Notes: generated by a model from the letters alone, not told the origin. 64,000 nt of DNA from Limanda limanda (GCF_963576545.1 NC_083644.1:26725393-26789392); one strand, 5' to 3'. Numbered from the stretch's first letter, positions 23,563 through 35,075 are shown. Made by a program: numbers and translations.

Positions 23563-24493
23563 ATTTTTGTTAGTGCTGAACGATTTGGGGAAATAATCTA
23601 ATTGCGATTTTTTTTCCCCCAATATTGCGATTGCGATTTAATATGCGATTTTTTTATTTGATCCAATTTTTTTTTCCCAACAAAACGTAATGAATGATTT
23701 AAATATGACCAACACAATATTAGATACATTTAGTGTTAAATAATATTTAAAATTATAGGTGTCTTACTGCTCCCAAGTCAGAAACATTTCACACAACTGA
23801 AACATAGAATTTGCCTCTACTATACTTTGAAAATATTTTGTAAAATCAAAGTAAATAAAGTTATAAATAAAAAACGGAGAAATGCACAGGCCACAAAGTC
23901 AAACAGTACAACTGCATGTATGAACAGTTTCCTGAAGTTAATGAAATGGTCCCACTCCTCAGACTGTGATTTTTAACCCTTTCGAACACAAGTCACGTAA
24001 CAGACAGAGTGTGTGTGGAGCCACAACACAGCAGACATGAGGCGCTGTAAAGCCTTGAGCATCCCGTTCATGTCCCGGTGGTCGTGCAGCGGTATGGAGG
24101 CGCCGGGCCTCAGCAGGAAGACCCCCATGCTGAACACCTCCGTCTCGCAGATGTGCGTGTAGGTGACCGGGGGGCTCTGGCTCGCCGCCCCGGAGCTTGG
24201 CTTGCTTTTCCGGGGAGGGATTTTCAGGTCCGCCGCCCGCTATGCGATCACCAGCGAGATGAGCTCGCTATATGTTTGCGCCACGTAGGTGAGGCCGGCC
24301 TGCCTCGCCATCTTCTGGATCAGCGGAGTTGTGTTGTCCCGCGGCATTCTGGCTGCGGGTGCGGACAGCAGCCCGGTGCGCTACTCTCGTTCGCAAGTGA
24401 TAATCGCACACGTTGCGATTAGGAAATCGCGTTTTATCATATCGCGATTAAATCGCAAATGCAATTAATTCAGCGTTCAGCCCTAATTTTTGT
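23563..24493. mobile_element. hAT-type non-autonomous DNA transposon carrying an ado gene fragment
   Basis: The element proper is 23571-24485 (915 bp). It is flanked by a perfect 8-bp duplication, ATTTTTGT, at 23563-23570 and 24486-24493. The left end reads TAGTGCTGAACGATTTGGGG. The right end, reverse-complemented, reads TAGGGCTGAACGCTGAATTA. Both sub-terminal regions contain repeated GCGATT or AATCGC motifs in inverted orientation over about 90 bp, as in teleost hAT-like elements that begin TAGGGCTG. There is no transposase. The left half is AT-rich. The right half, from about 24000 to 24385, is GC-rich and contains the 5' coding part of ado on the minus strand. The perfect duplication and recognisable termini suggest a moderately recent insertion. 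Confidence 0.9.
24047..24347 (-). pseudogene. ado: captured 5' fragment of ado (2-aminoethanethiol dioxygenase)
   Basis: The minus strand from ATG at 24347 encodes MPRDNTTPLIQKMARQAG, then after a gap RAADLKIPPRK, PPVTYTHICETEVFSMGVFL and IPLHDHRDMNGMLKAL. This matches the start of vertebrate ADO (MPRDN...LIQ..ARQA, PPVTY.HI.ET..FS.GVFLL, IPLHDH..M.GMLK.L). ADO is an iron-dependent thiol dioxygenase that oxidises cysteamine and N-terminal cysteines of proteins. The copy includes the His-X-His pair that supplies two iron ligands but ends after GMLKAL, so the third ligand and most of the cupin fold are missing. Codon 36 is TAG (24240-24242), likely from CAG, so it is not translatable. The animal ado gene has a single coding exon, so the lack of introns does not show whether DNA or RNA was copied. 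Its start codon is retained just inside the element end. Confidence 0.9.
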
Positions 24494-25994
24494 ATTTTGC
24501 AAGTTGCAAGTACATTGATACAAAACATGTTATTTATTTTTGCATAATATCTACTCTTACTTTACAGCATCTATTTCCTGTGAATGCAGCAACAGTTTTT
24601 CTGGTAATGTTTATACACTTAGGCACTTCAGGTCAGGGTTAGATCGATGTGAAATATGAATGCAGTAAGTTGAATGATGAATGATGAACATCATTTCTAG
24701 GACATGTTGGAATAAATGCTGCCAATAGCGGAAGGCCGCCGACTGTTAAAGGCCTGTGAAAAAGAAAGAAAATATAAAAAAGTGTGTGACTGTATCTATA
24801 ACTTTTCAAATTAAATAAAAAGTGGTCTAAGACAATATCCGTATCATGTACCAAAGGTAACACTGTCTACAATATTACAAGAATTATATGCACTGTACAT
24901 GTTTTGTACATAAAGAGAGACTCATTAGACCAGTCTTAAATGAAAGACATCTTGTACGACCCTACGTGATGAAATGGATATGTCCTATGTGACTAAATAA
25001 TGTGAGTGCCTTGGTTTTGTTACATTCATACAGAAATACCAATGTAAATAAACTATTCATCACAACTGCATATCATTAGAAAGGGATAAGTTTATCTCTG
25101 CACAAGTAAATGATGAATGGTTCTTGGGGTGAAAAATACTTTCCCTCCTCTCTTGTCTCTCTGTCATGTCAGTACTATACCACCGATATATGTAATGACA
25201 ATGATTTTTACAAAGACAGCAGAAAATTGCAGCATGGGAATAACTTGCCTATACTGTATTCTATAAAATGAACCGTTTTCCATATTTAAACAGCATAAGC
25301 AAGAGATGTGATTCTCATGAAGCCAGATGACAGATGTGGCAATGTTGGCCTCATTTTTTTCCTCTCATGGGCATAACGGTCTGACACTAGGGAGGAATCT
25401 GCATCCACTGCACTCACGTTGAGGGAAATGTAAACTCCAGACATGCGAAATGACACAAAAGATAATGGTCTTCCTGGAAATTGAATCAATGAACAATCAC
25501 AAAAACATAATAATACTGGCCCATTGCCGGTATAAATAGAGCAATATACAGAAAGCCATTTTCAGCACTTTACTGTCTGCTTATTGTGTACTGTTCATTT
25601 TATAAGCGTTATTTTCTACTTTATGAACCGACGTCTGACTTTGGGGACCACTCAGAAATCTAGAATTACACATATTATTCAGTGATGGTGGCTGATAAGT
25701 GAAGTAACAGACAGCTAAATTGTGCGAGCACTGACATGACCGGCTCCATGTGAAAGCTTAAAGTGTGTTTGGAATGCTGGACAGGATAATTTCACATAAA
25801 ATTACAGATTGACAAAGAGCTCTGACTGCCGTGTTAGCAGCTCCTATGGAAGATATCAAAATGTACCAAGAGAAAACATTTCTTGACATGGGATTGTAAG
25901 ACATAGAAATGGTGAGGCGCCGTGCTAGGTGGCAGCCTGTTACAGCAGCTCCCGTCGTGTTTTCTTGAATTTGCGCCTTTTTGTCACTCTTTTT
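24494..25994. other. intronic non-coding DNA
   Basis: No gene or mobile element was recognised; AT-rich, with no simple repeat longer than about 20 bp. Confidence 0.55.
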
Positions 25995-27931
25995 GTGTGT
26001 GTGTGTAGGAGGAGTTGGACTCAGGAGGCCACGTAGGCACTGCAGGACTCCTTCCAGTCTACTGATGTGCTTTGCGGGCCACATGGGGAGGACATCAACA
26101 GCATGTCTGACTGCATCACAGAAAATATACTATTCTGTGAACAAACCACCTTACCGGCCCGGTCTGTACGCTGCTATCCCAACAATAAGCCAGGGATCAT
26201 CACTGAGGCTAAAAGTTCTTCTTAACAAGAAAAATAAAGCCTTCAGGTCCAGGGACAGAGAAGAACTGAGGGTCATACACCGTGACCCGAGGAGAAAGCT
26301 TATGGAGTGCAAGGACTCCTACATGATGTGTGGACTGGAATGAGAGAAATAACTGGGTTCAAGGCGGGAGACAGACAGCCTGGAGAGGGCAAAAGAGCTA
26401 CATTTGTTCTTCAACAGGTCCAGTGCACAGCCCTCATCTGTCCGCCCCCACCCCACTCACAGACTTCCACACACCCTTGCTGCCCCAATACTTCGTCCCG
26501 CCCCCACTCCACCCCCCCTCGTGTGCTCCTTGGACATAACCCACCTTTAAAGTGCTGCTCCTTCACTGAAGTGATTAACACGCTCCCCCTCACCCGCCTG
26601 TCTGTTACAACTGGCCAGGTGAAGAGACAGCTGGAGAGGCTTCAACAACGCAAGGGCCCAGGACCAGACGGTATCAGCTCCAGGGTTCTGAGGACCTGTG
26701 CCAGTAGACACATCCACCGACTCCTGGAACACTGACTATCTGACAGGCAGAACTCAGTTTGTCCGGCCAAGCAGAGTTCTGTCTGAATTGGTGGTGCATG
26801 CTACAGGAGATCCACATGGGAATGTTCTGTTGCCATTCTTTGTCACACTGTGCGCCTCTGACCTCCTGTGCAACTTTGAGTCATGCCAGTTGCAGAAATT
26901 CTCTGATGACTCTGCAGTGGAGGAGTGTATAACTGATGGGAGGGAGGTTGAGTACAGAGCGCTGGTGGACCGGCAGAAATCAGCTGCTTCTGCATGTGGC
27001 CAAGACCAGGGAGATGGTGATCGACTTCAGGAGGAAAAGGTTTCAAAGCCACTGTGTATGGTGGGAGAGGATGTTGGCCTGGTGGAGGATTACAAGTACC
27101 TGGGGATCCACATCAACAATGAACTGAAGTGGAAAACAAACACTGACGCTGTGTACAAGAAAGAGATGAGCAGACTCTCTTTCCTGAGGAAGCTGAGATC
27201 TTTCAACGTGTCCAGCAAGATGTTGGAAATGACAGTCTGTTGTAGCCAATGCACTGTGCTTTGCTGTGGTCTGCTTTGGAAGCAGCATCGGAGCCGGTGA
27301 CACCAACAGACTAAAGAAGCTGATTAAGAAGGCTGGCTCCGTCATTGGCTGTAAACTGGAATTTTTGGAAGTGGTGGAGAGGAGGGCTTTGAACAAACTG
27401 TTATCCATCATCCTCTCCACCACCTAGTGGACAGACAGTTTAGCACTTTTTCCCAACAGACTGGATTAGCTCTGCTGCCCCAAGGAGAGTTACAGGACAT
27501 ATTTCCTGCCCACAACAATAGGGCTGTAAAACTCCTCCCCTCTGTCAAAGGGTTAACTCTCAAAATATATAGGATAATAAACTATAGTTTCTGTCCACAC
27601 CAACACTCTCTGTTAACTCCTGCAATAACTGTGAGTTATTTTGCACATCTTATATTTATATTTAGTTTTAGTGATATTCTTACCTTTTCCTTTGCAAACA
27701 ACCACTGCAATTGTGCATGCTTGTCTCTTATTCATAGTTGTCATTTTTTGTAGCTAGCTAGCTGTCTAGCTATCTAGCTAGCTAGCTATATGTAATCAAA
27801 GTATTACATCAAGTTTATAATGCACTGTATCTACAAATGTAAATTGTTCTCTTTATTATCACATGTTATAGCCCATATAACAATGGATACACATACAATT
27901 TGACATTTCAAAGATGTAATCTAATCTAATC
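25995..27931 (+). mobile_element. decayed, 5'-truncated Rex1-type LINE
   Basis: Fragments in several frames line up with the Rex1 (Babar) polyprotein in order: LCGPHGEDINSMSDCITENI near 26070, YPNNKPGI then LLNKKNKAFRSRDREELR near 26170-26270, MREITGFKAGDRQ near 26340, TGQVKRQLERLQQRKGPGPD near 26610 (reverse transcriptase start), LTGRTQFVRPS near 26740, LQKFSDDSAV near 26895 (the catalytic SDD motif in Rex1 form), DYKYLGIHINNELKW near 27090 and LSFLRKLRSFNV near 27175. About 400 bp of polymerase palm between the KGPGPD block and the LTGRTQF block is missing. Multiple shifts and stops rule out function. It ends with AATCT repeats at about 27916-27931, a typical Rex1 tail. The 200-codon frame at 26698-27300 is only a surviving piece of this. 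Confidence 0.88.
27751..27790. repeat. (GCTA)n tetranucleotide repeat
   Basis: Imperfect units of TAGC and GCTA with interruptions, inside the 3' part of the Rex1 copy. The tract is nearly self-complementary and could form a hairpin or slip during replication. Confidence 0.9.
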
Positions 27932-29569
27932 TGTTGACATTGGAGCAGTGTGCGCCGAGCGACAGTAGACATGTGCATTTTGGTTTGGGTATTTTGCTGA
28001 AGAAAGCAAAATACAATTCAGGTTACTATTTTGTAAATGGACGCCTCGCTTCACTCGGATTACTGTAAGAACTCCTTTTTCTCCTTTTTTCTTTGTTGCT
28101 GTGCAATTTCTTCCAGCCACAAACTAAAATTCCTACTGTCATGTTTGGCTAATTGGTGCCGATACATTTAGGGAAAAGGTGCTGACTTAGGAGGGATGGA
28201 GTCAAGACTATACTTCAACTGTGCGACAGTCTGACGATGGCTTGTCAAATTTCGGACATGTCACAAATTCATCCAAGTGTGTCTGGAGCCTCTGATTGCT
28301 CCTCGCTAACAATGCACGAAACTCAGTCTAAGTCAGGCCAAACTGAGTTGTGCAACTCAAATTGTCCAGTGTATGCCTTTGTAGGCTTTACTCTTTGGGT
28401 CTGAACACACCATAACACAGTGTACAGAGGGTAACAAGTAAACAATAAGGCGGATGTGAATTGAGTTGAACTACATATATTTCCTCAGAAACCCCATTGG
28501 TTTGGTCAGATCTGAATGTCAAGGCAAATCCCACCACTGGCATTATAACAAGCAGTCAGAGGGAAGCACTGGATTTAATTAATTGAATTGCTTCCGCAGA
28601 AAAATAGATAAATCACATGACCTCTTTTCTTTATTTCATTTTAATATGCTTAGTTGTTAGCCTGCACCTCATGCTGCAGTAACATAATTCGTACTGAAGA
28701 TTTTTTCAGGATTAATAAAGAGATTTAACCAAGGCAGTCTCTGGCAGTAGAACAAAGTACGCTTGATATGAGTAATGAGGTGTCCTTTTACATCTTCTGT
28801 TCTTCTGAGCTGTTTTAGCACCGGGGACCTGAGAGCAGTGCGATTGGTGAGAGACCAGACAGCCAGCATCTGTCTCGCTCTCTTCCACTTAAATACACAC
28901 ACACTCACACTCATGCAGCAGTCCAGACATCTGGTGGGGCTCTACTGGGTCTTGCTACTTTGGTACTGGGACTCTTACAAGGACTAAAGATACTTCAGTG
29001 GTAATGACACGTCCCCACTGGCCAGACCGGGCAGAAACACAGGAAGTGGGGACAAGACTGAGGGTCGTCGAGGTCATCCATCATGGGAGAGTGATTTAAA
29101 TACAGTAGAAAAGACACAGAGATATAGAGAGATATGATGTCCTCTGCCTGAGGCCAAGGTAAGAAAAGTGAGTATGTTTCAAACAATGGCTACACTCCAA
29201 AGAGATAGTACTTGAACTGATCTGTACTTAAACTAATAGAAATAGTCAAATTCAATTTCCTTAGAGGTTCAAAAAACAATTAACCATTGAATGGTGTGTT
29301 TCCTACAAGCTATGATTGATCACATTTTTGGGGAGTCCTTAAATCTATCTTGAAAAATAAAACATGTACAGCTTTGATTTACATTTTAAAAAATCCTGTC
29401 ACAGGTTTAAAAAGCTAATATGTGTTAATGTAAAGAAAAAGAAAATGTGTATTCAGGTTGTTTTAGAAGTGGGGACTGAATATAATCCGATTCTGTAAGT
29501 AAGAAATTATCTGATCTGTTGTATGGATATATTTTTTTGAGATGCTAAACATTCATCATAGATACAACT
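27932..29569. other. intronic non-coding DNA
   Basis: No gene, RNA or recognisable element was found. Frames here are short and unrelated to known families. Confidence 0.5.
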
Positions 29570-29686
29570 GTGTATGTATTTTTAGGTGCCACAAAAACAA
29601 TATATTTTCTCTTATTTGCTGTAACAAGTGAATTTCCCCGTTGTGTGGATAAATAAAGAAATCTAATCTAATCTAATCTATCACCA
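29570..29686 (+). mobile_element. 3' end fragment of a Rex1-type LINE
   Basis: The sequence AGTGAATTTCCCCGTTGTGT, followed by GGATAAATAAAGAA and AATCTAATCT repeats (29660-29682), is the typical 3' terminus of Rex1-type elements in teleosts. Only the 3' UTR is recognisable, so this is a severely truncated separate insertion in the same orientation as the larger copy upstream. The left edge is uncertain. Confidence 0.7.
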
Positions 29687-29739
29687 ACTTAAACTTAAAC
29701 AGTAGTTTCAGAAAGTATGTTTACAATGTGTCCACATTA

Positions 29740-30265
29740 TTGTGTTGTAGATTGTTTCAACAATTCAAAATGTACCCCTTCAATCTATTCTCAATAACCC
29801 AAAATGACAAAATCAAAACATTCATGAATTGTATAAGGAATTAAACATTGACGTATTTAATTTACATAAGTGATCAGTCGCTTTGCTCTGGGTCTCTTAA
29901 CTGAGGTCAGATGGATTTAATTTTTCTTGAGGTGTGTCCAGAGTTCACCTGTACCTGCAAATTGAATTGACTGGACATATACTGCCACAATCCACACGGC
30001 ATGAAAATCAATACATGAAGTCCTAGGAACACTCTGTCAACCTCTGATGATTTTGATGCAAATCAAACATCAGAAAAAAATAAAACCACTTTTAAAGCTC
30101 TTAGAGCTCCCGCTAGCGCAGAGGCCTAAATATATGTGAAATGGAAAAGGTTTGGAACCATCAGGACTCTTTGTAGAGTTCAACATTTGGCAAAACTAAG
30201 TTTTAAAGCAGCAGGAAGGCTCTTGGTCAGGGGGGTGACCAGGAACTATTGGTATGACGCAAGGT
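29740..30265 (+). mobile_element. decayed Tc1/mariner transposon, 5' part
   Basis: Blocks recalled from fish Tc1 elements occur in order: CAATAACCCAAAATGACAAA near 29793, GTCCAGAGTTCACCTGT near 29936 with TTGAATTGACTGGACAT following, and near 30150 AAGGTTTGGAACCATCAGGA followed by TTGGTCAGGGGGGTGACCA near 30222. The last two correspond to the DNA-binding part of the transposase (a FGTT...ALVREVT-like region). The frame is broken throughout and the catalytic DDE part is absent. It lies in the intron downstream of the 30758-30890 naaladl2 exon. Confidence 0.75.
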
Positions 30266-30757
30266 AACTTAAAAGTACCACAAACTGCAGCCTGCCAAAT
30301 GACCATGAAGTTGAATAAAAACATCTCTTAAACTTATTCAACACGACCTGGGTCTCATAACTTTCATGAGACATATCGACCGATTATGAAGGGTCTTTTT
30401 TTTCTTTTGAGCTCATCCTGTGTATGTGTGTTGAAGATGTCCTTTCCCCCCTCAGTGTTCTGTGCAAGGGGTTTGGGGTGCAGGGTGCTTTGCTATTGCA
30501 GGTCATTTACTGTGAATGAACTCCAGATGAATTGAGAGCCTCGTCTCAGTAATATAAGAATTGCTCAAAGGTAAACTCGGTGTATTTCATCACTGTGGTA
30601 AATAGAGTTTCTCGGTTACACACGTGCATTTGTGCAAGCCAAAAGAACCATGGAGGCTGACAAGGTAGAGGAATGTTACAGGAGTTAACACAACTTTAAA
30701 GCCTTAATACATATGAAAAAACAAAAACAAATTGGTCATCCAAATTCAATCACTCAC
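30266..30757. other. intronic non-coding DNA next to the naaladl2 donor site
   Basis: Unique-looking intron sequence leading to the donor at 30757. A segment near 30279-30312 shares blocks with 3304-3345. No gene is present. Confidence 0.5.
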
Positions 30758-30890
30758 CAATGGCAGGATTTCCTCCGGGGTTGAGGGTGACTCTGAACGC
30801 TTGATTCCAGGTGTGGCGGCCGGGGGGGGCGTCGCAGGGGTCAACGTAAAGCAGGGCACCCCCGAAACCCAGCTCAGAGAGGAGGGACAG
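30758..30890 (-). CDS. naaladl2: naaladl2 exon: core of the protease-associated domain
   Basis: The exon is 133 bp: 44 codons plus one base, so phase 0 in and phase 1 out. The acceptor ends GGATGTCCAG above 30890 and the donor is GTGAGT directly below 30758. The peptide includes LSELGFGGALLYVDPCD and FRVTLNPGGNPAIG. This aligns with human NAALADL2 (GFGG.LLYIDPCD ... LNPGGDP) and with the GCPII segment GAKGVILYSDPADY. The middle (residues after DPCD) is shorter and more divergent than I recall for human, and it is encoded by a C-rich tract containing eight consecutive Cs. A one-base split codon for Gly at the end fits continuation into a GYPS-like motif in the next exon, which is not in the window. 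Overlapping plus-strand frames here are shadows of this exon. Confidence 0.92.
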
Positions 30891-31528
30891 CTGGACATCC
30901 ACACAGAGACACATGGGACAAGAAAACAAAAAAGAAAGAGATGGGACATCACAAAAATGCACAAAAAGGGATTTCTCCATCGTAGCCCGTCAATGTTCGC
31001 GGGAAACAGCAGCAATCACTCAAACCAGTGAAAAGACCCTTTGAAAAGACGTTTTTGAAATTCAATTTCACCTGAGACCATTTGATTGTTTTTCTGCCAC
31101 ATAACAACTGTCATGAAGGGAGGATGTATTGCAGAACTCTCATAATAGAGTGAGTCCGTCTTTACAGATGTTACTCATTGTCTATAAGTGTACATACAGG
31201 GAGTGTGCAGTGTTTGCTCTGTGTGTCTGTAAGTTGGTGCACTAGTAAAAAAATTACTGACGTGACTTCTGACTTTGTTGTTGTATTCCTCCTGATGATT
31301 ATGCTGCATTGCTGTTTATAAAGCTGCTTCATTTATAAACAGTCGAGAGGAGATTGTGAGTGGGAGGACGAGCGCTGCAGCTGCTCCGTGCAGAGCTGAA
31401 TTTCACTGTTGTCCATATAGGAGATGTAGCGTCCTTGTTTTTTTATGAGCATGGTTGACCATTACTGAATATGTGACACCAGCCATGGTCATTCCCCTCT
31501 CATAACAACTGTCCTTCACTTGGAAACA

Positions 31529-31557
31529 GACACACATCTACACACACACATACTCAC

Positions 31558-31590
<33 letters not shown>

Positions 31591-31592
31591 CA
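31529..31592. repeat. imperfect (CA)n microsatellite
   Basis: CA units with TCTA, TACT, CATA and CG interruptions over about 64 bp. Confidence 0.95.
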
Positions 31593-31683
31593 AAATAAAA
31601 CACACCGATGTAAATATGTCCATGCACATGAATCACAGGCACTATGCTTTGCACACTTGATTTCATTTGAACTTGAACTTACA

Positions 31684-32500
31684 GGTGACAAATTAAAGGA
31701 AAAACCAGCTTAGTGTCTTAGAAAGGTGTCAAATATCATAGTCAATGTCATCCAGGAAGACACAATTTCCACCAGAATAGAAATGCCTAATTGCAGAATA
31801 AAGTTCACTCAGAACAACTTCATATTGATTTGCATTGATTCTTTCCTCGAAGGAGACAAGTAGACGCAAACCACAGCAGCAAACCGCCGCCCACTGCATA
31901 ACAGAACCACCGATCCCCTCACTGTGGGGGTCAAACATTCAGGTCCTCATGTTTCTCTTAGTGTACGTCACATATGCACTCACCCACTTGTGAAGAATAT
32001 GGTGAAGGATGACTCATTTGACCATACCACTCTATCACTTCCCACATCTGTGTGGACTGCTGCTTATGTTTTCTTGCATTCATCTTTGTGATGAGAGGTT
32101 TATGCACTGTAGCTCCACCTTAACATCCCTCTTCTCTATGTGGGTGTCGGAGGACTGTTCTTGCTGACACAGTCTCTTCATGTCCTGCACTGACATTCTC
32201 AGTCTCCTGGGATGGATGTTACAAATCACACCAATGCACGGGCATGACGGCCTTCAGCTGTGCGCTGTCGACCACAACTTCAGACCCTGTGTTCCGACTT
32301 CTTTAACCAGAGATCCAACTGCAGGTGTCACTGTAGTCGCTGTTCCTCCTGGAACAAAAGCCCGCTGAGCCTTTGTGAATGACGGTTCTGCCGTCCGTGT
32401 CTCAACTATGACCCCTTTCTTTCTCTTGCCATCTTTATACAAAATGTGAATCAACTGTTCTTGCCATTTTTATACATACCACGGGGGACGATGTCTTATT
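31684..32500 (-). mobile_element. decayed Tc1/mariner-like transposon with transposase remnant
   Basis: The minus strand from 31938 downwards reads FDPHSEGIGGSVMQWAAVCC, then INANQYEVVLSELYSAIRHFY and a degraded FLDDID. This resembles the middle of a Tc1-type transposase, where GGSVM.WG.F..HG is followed by ..ANQY..VL...L.P.M.HFYPDG and FQDDN (the second catalytic aspartate). The plus strand starts near 31684 with GTGACAAATTAAAGGAAAAA, the recurrent edge of this fish family. The N-terminal part (upstream, 32000-32400) is broken into many frames. It lies in the intron between exons 30758-30890 and 35076-35195. The right edge is uncertain. Confidence 0.75.
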
Positions 32501-32606
32501 CATTTCTTAACTTTACCGTGCAGTGCATTTGTGTGGAAAAATATGTGTTTCTCCACTTGTTTACTCCTATTTTCTTTAAATTTGTCTGCCTGTCTCTGGT
32601 AAGAGA

Positions 32607-32608
<2 letters not shown>

Positions 32609-32648
<40 letters not shown>
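32609..32648. repeat. (AC)20 microsatellite
   Basis: Twenty uninterrupted AC units. Confidence 0.97.
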
Positions 32649-32650
<2 letters not shown>

Positions 32651-32819
32651 CTGACATTCACATATGACATAGTCACGAGCATGAGGCAATGCACTTTTGT
32701 GAATAGATGTGCAAGAACATGACAATATACAGTAATGAGCTCACATTGTGATTCTACTCCGCCTCCTGAGTCGATATGAACGGGGCTAAGATATTTCAGC
32801 TACTTGCTCAAAACATGTG

Positions 32820-35075
32820 TTACGTGTGTGTGTGTGTGTCAAATAAGAACTGTGTGTGTGTGCAGTAGCGGGCCTGCAGTCACCGTCACACACTCATTAG
32901 TGAGAGTAAAAGGCTCATCAATCATTCTTCCCCACTTACATGTTAAGGACAATCATTTCTCTCAGCTGCTGACACACGGGGACATTGTGAAGCACACATG
33001 ATCAAATTTGTCACAAAATGTGGGCGAGGGGGAAAAATGGGTCAGCAGCCTGTTACTAGAAGGGTCCCATGTGACGCCAGTCAATATCTGTTGTAATGGA
33101 TTTTTAAAAGGCTCGCTATGTAAATGTAAATTCAGTAAGATGACCTCCTCTTTAAACATTTTCTCGACTTTTTTTCCTGGTAACCTCCATTTACTCCGGT
33201 TATGGCTCATTAGCAGCTATTTTTCTTCAACCTCACATTCACAAGTGAGTAAAATCCGATGAATAAAGCAAAGGAAAAAGCTAAAAATACAGCGATCAGC
33301 CACAACATTAAAACTGGGAATTGGTTTGGCTTAGCTTTCGCGGTTAATGATTTGATGATATTCTAGTAATTACAGAGACTGAATTTGTTAAAGAATAAAA
33401 GTTCAATTAGTGACCTGAAGTGAGACATAAGTTAACTTTGACAAAACAGTCCCAACCCAATGGCAATATGACTTCTGGTTCATTAGTTTATTCAGACTTT
33501 GGGAATATTGGCTTGTTTTTGTTTTTCCTAGAGTTTTTAAACATGTGGTCGCTATGTGCACGATAGGAGCAGTGTTTGTTGTTTTTCTTTTCTTTCTCTC
33601 CTCCTCCCATGTTTGCTCTACAGGTTAAATAAGCATGACTGGTCTCCACCTATGACTGGCCATGTTGTCTGTTTTGTCTTGATTAGCTGCTTGTTCAGAG
33701 GTATGTGGAGAAAGGTTGAGAATAATAGGTGAGTTTTGGGTACCCTGTACAGTTTCAGCCCAACTAAGTTATTGTTGTCCAGACACACCAGGTTATTGGA
33801 TGGTGCTCCCCCATGTATTTGTTATGTTTCTGTAGAGAAGTAAAGTTTTTTTGTTTATTTGTTTGGGTTTGTTTTCAATGAAAGGTGTCAGTCTGGTTTT
33901 GTTGTTAAATCAATTTTGTTTGGCACAACCACATGGTCATCTTTTTCCTCCACATTTCTTTTGTGTGAACCTTTTGACTCCAGTTCATACACAGACAGGC
34001 AGCAGAACAATACTTTTTTTTCTTCAATGAATTGGATTGTTGTGTTTCTGTCTGCAGCTGCCCCCTAGACGTATCCAGGAGACGTAACATATTAATACAG
34101 ACAAGTGGTGGTGTTTAAATCTGAAATATTGATTATTCAACACTCATCGTATAGATAGATGATACATTTTAAATAACCTCTGAAAAGTTTTTTGTTTATT
34201 TGTAGTTTAAAATATCAATTCATCAAATGTAAGAAGTCAATGGTAGAAAATCTATGATTCACCATCCAAAATTACAATTTTGCACAGTATCACACTTTAT
34301 ATTACCTTTGTATGTTTAAATGTATTTAGTGAGCTAACATGTAATTATGTTAAAAACCACTTAAAGTAAACATTTCCATTTCTCATCTCACACAAGACCT
34401 TACCCCAAGAGTATGTATTCAGGTTTGCATAATCAAATTACTTTTAATTGAGTGGAAACTGCAGATAAATGAATCCATAATTAACATGTAAGTAGATGTT
34501 TATGTTTTGATTAACTGGATAGGAATTTATATTTTCCCTGCCATTTTCTAATTGACTGGGGAAAAAAACAGCTTGGAGCAGAATGTGGCACACATCCAAG
34601 CAGAAAGAGGGAGAATCAATCAATGCGTTGGTAATGCTATTTCTTACGAAGGCAAATGGATTCAGACATCTTTGCACTGAAGACGTGTAGACGCACGAGT
34701 CAGGTATGATACATTTACGGCAGATATAATATAAAGAATTAGTAGTGCATGACTAGACATGAAATATACCCTGTTCAGGTGGCTTTGCAGTCAGCTGCAG
34801 TTTCTTCAGAGACCGGTGAGCCATGCCTTCCTGGATACAAGTGCATTAAAATACCTGAGATAATTTTTGGAAACCTGGTTTTAAAAAAGCCTTTATTATA
34901 GGAAAATCTGGGTTTTGAGTCATACCATGCTCTTGCTTTTAAAGATCAAAAGATCTAATTTCTCCGTCTGAGTGAATATTTTTCCTGCTGTAGCATCAGG
35001 TAAATCTCAAGTGGAGCATTAAATCACACGTGTAATTCTCTTATCGGCAGAGCCGTGGCACAGCTTTAATCTTAC
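32820..35075. other. intronic non-coding DNA with a small repeat fragment
   Basis: No gene was found. The sequence CAGCGATCAGCCACAACATT at about 33290, followed by AAAAC, resembles the conserved edge of a dispersed fish repeat, but only about 35 bp are recognisable. Short GT tracts lie at 32825-32865. Confidence 0.45.

Noticed and set aside
30732..31031. Plus-strand frame at the 30.8-kb exon
   Set aside because: It is the antisense shadow of the minus-strand naaladl2 exon, which has proper splice sites and family motifs.
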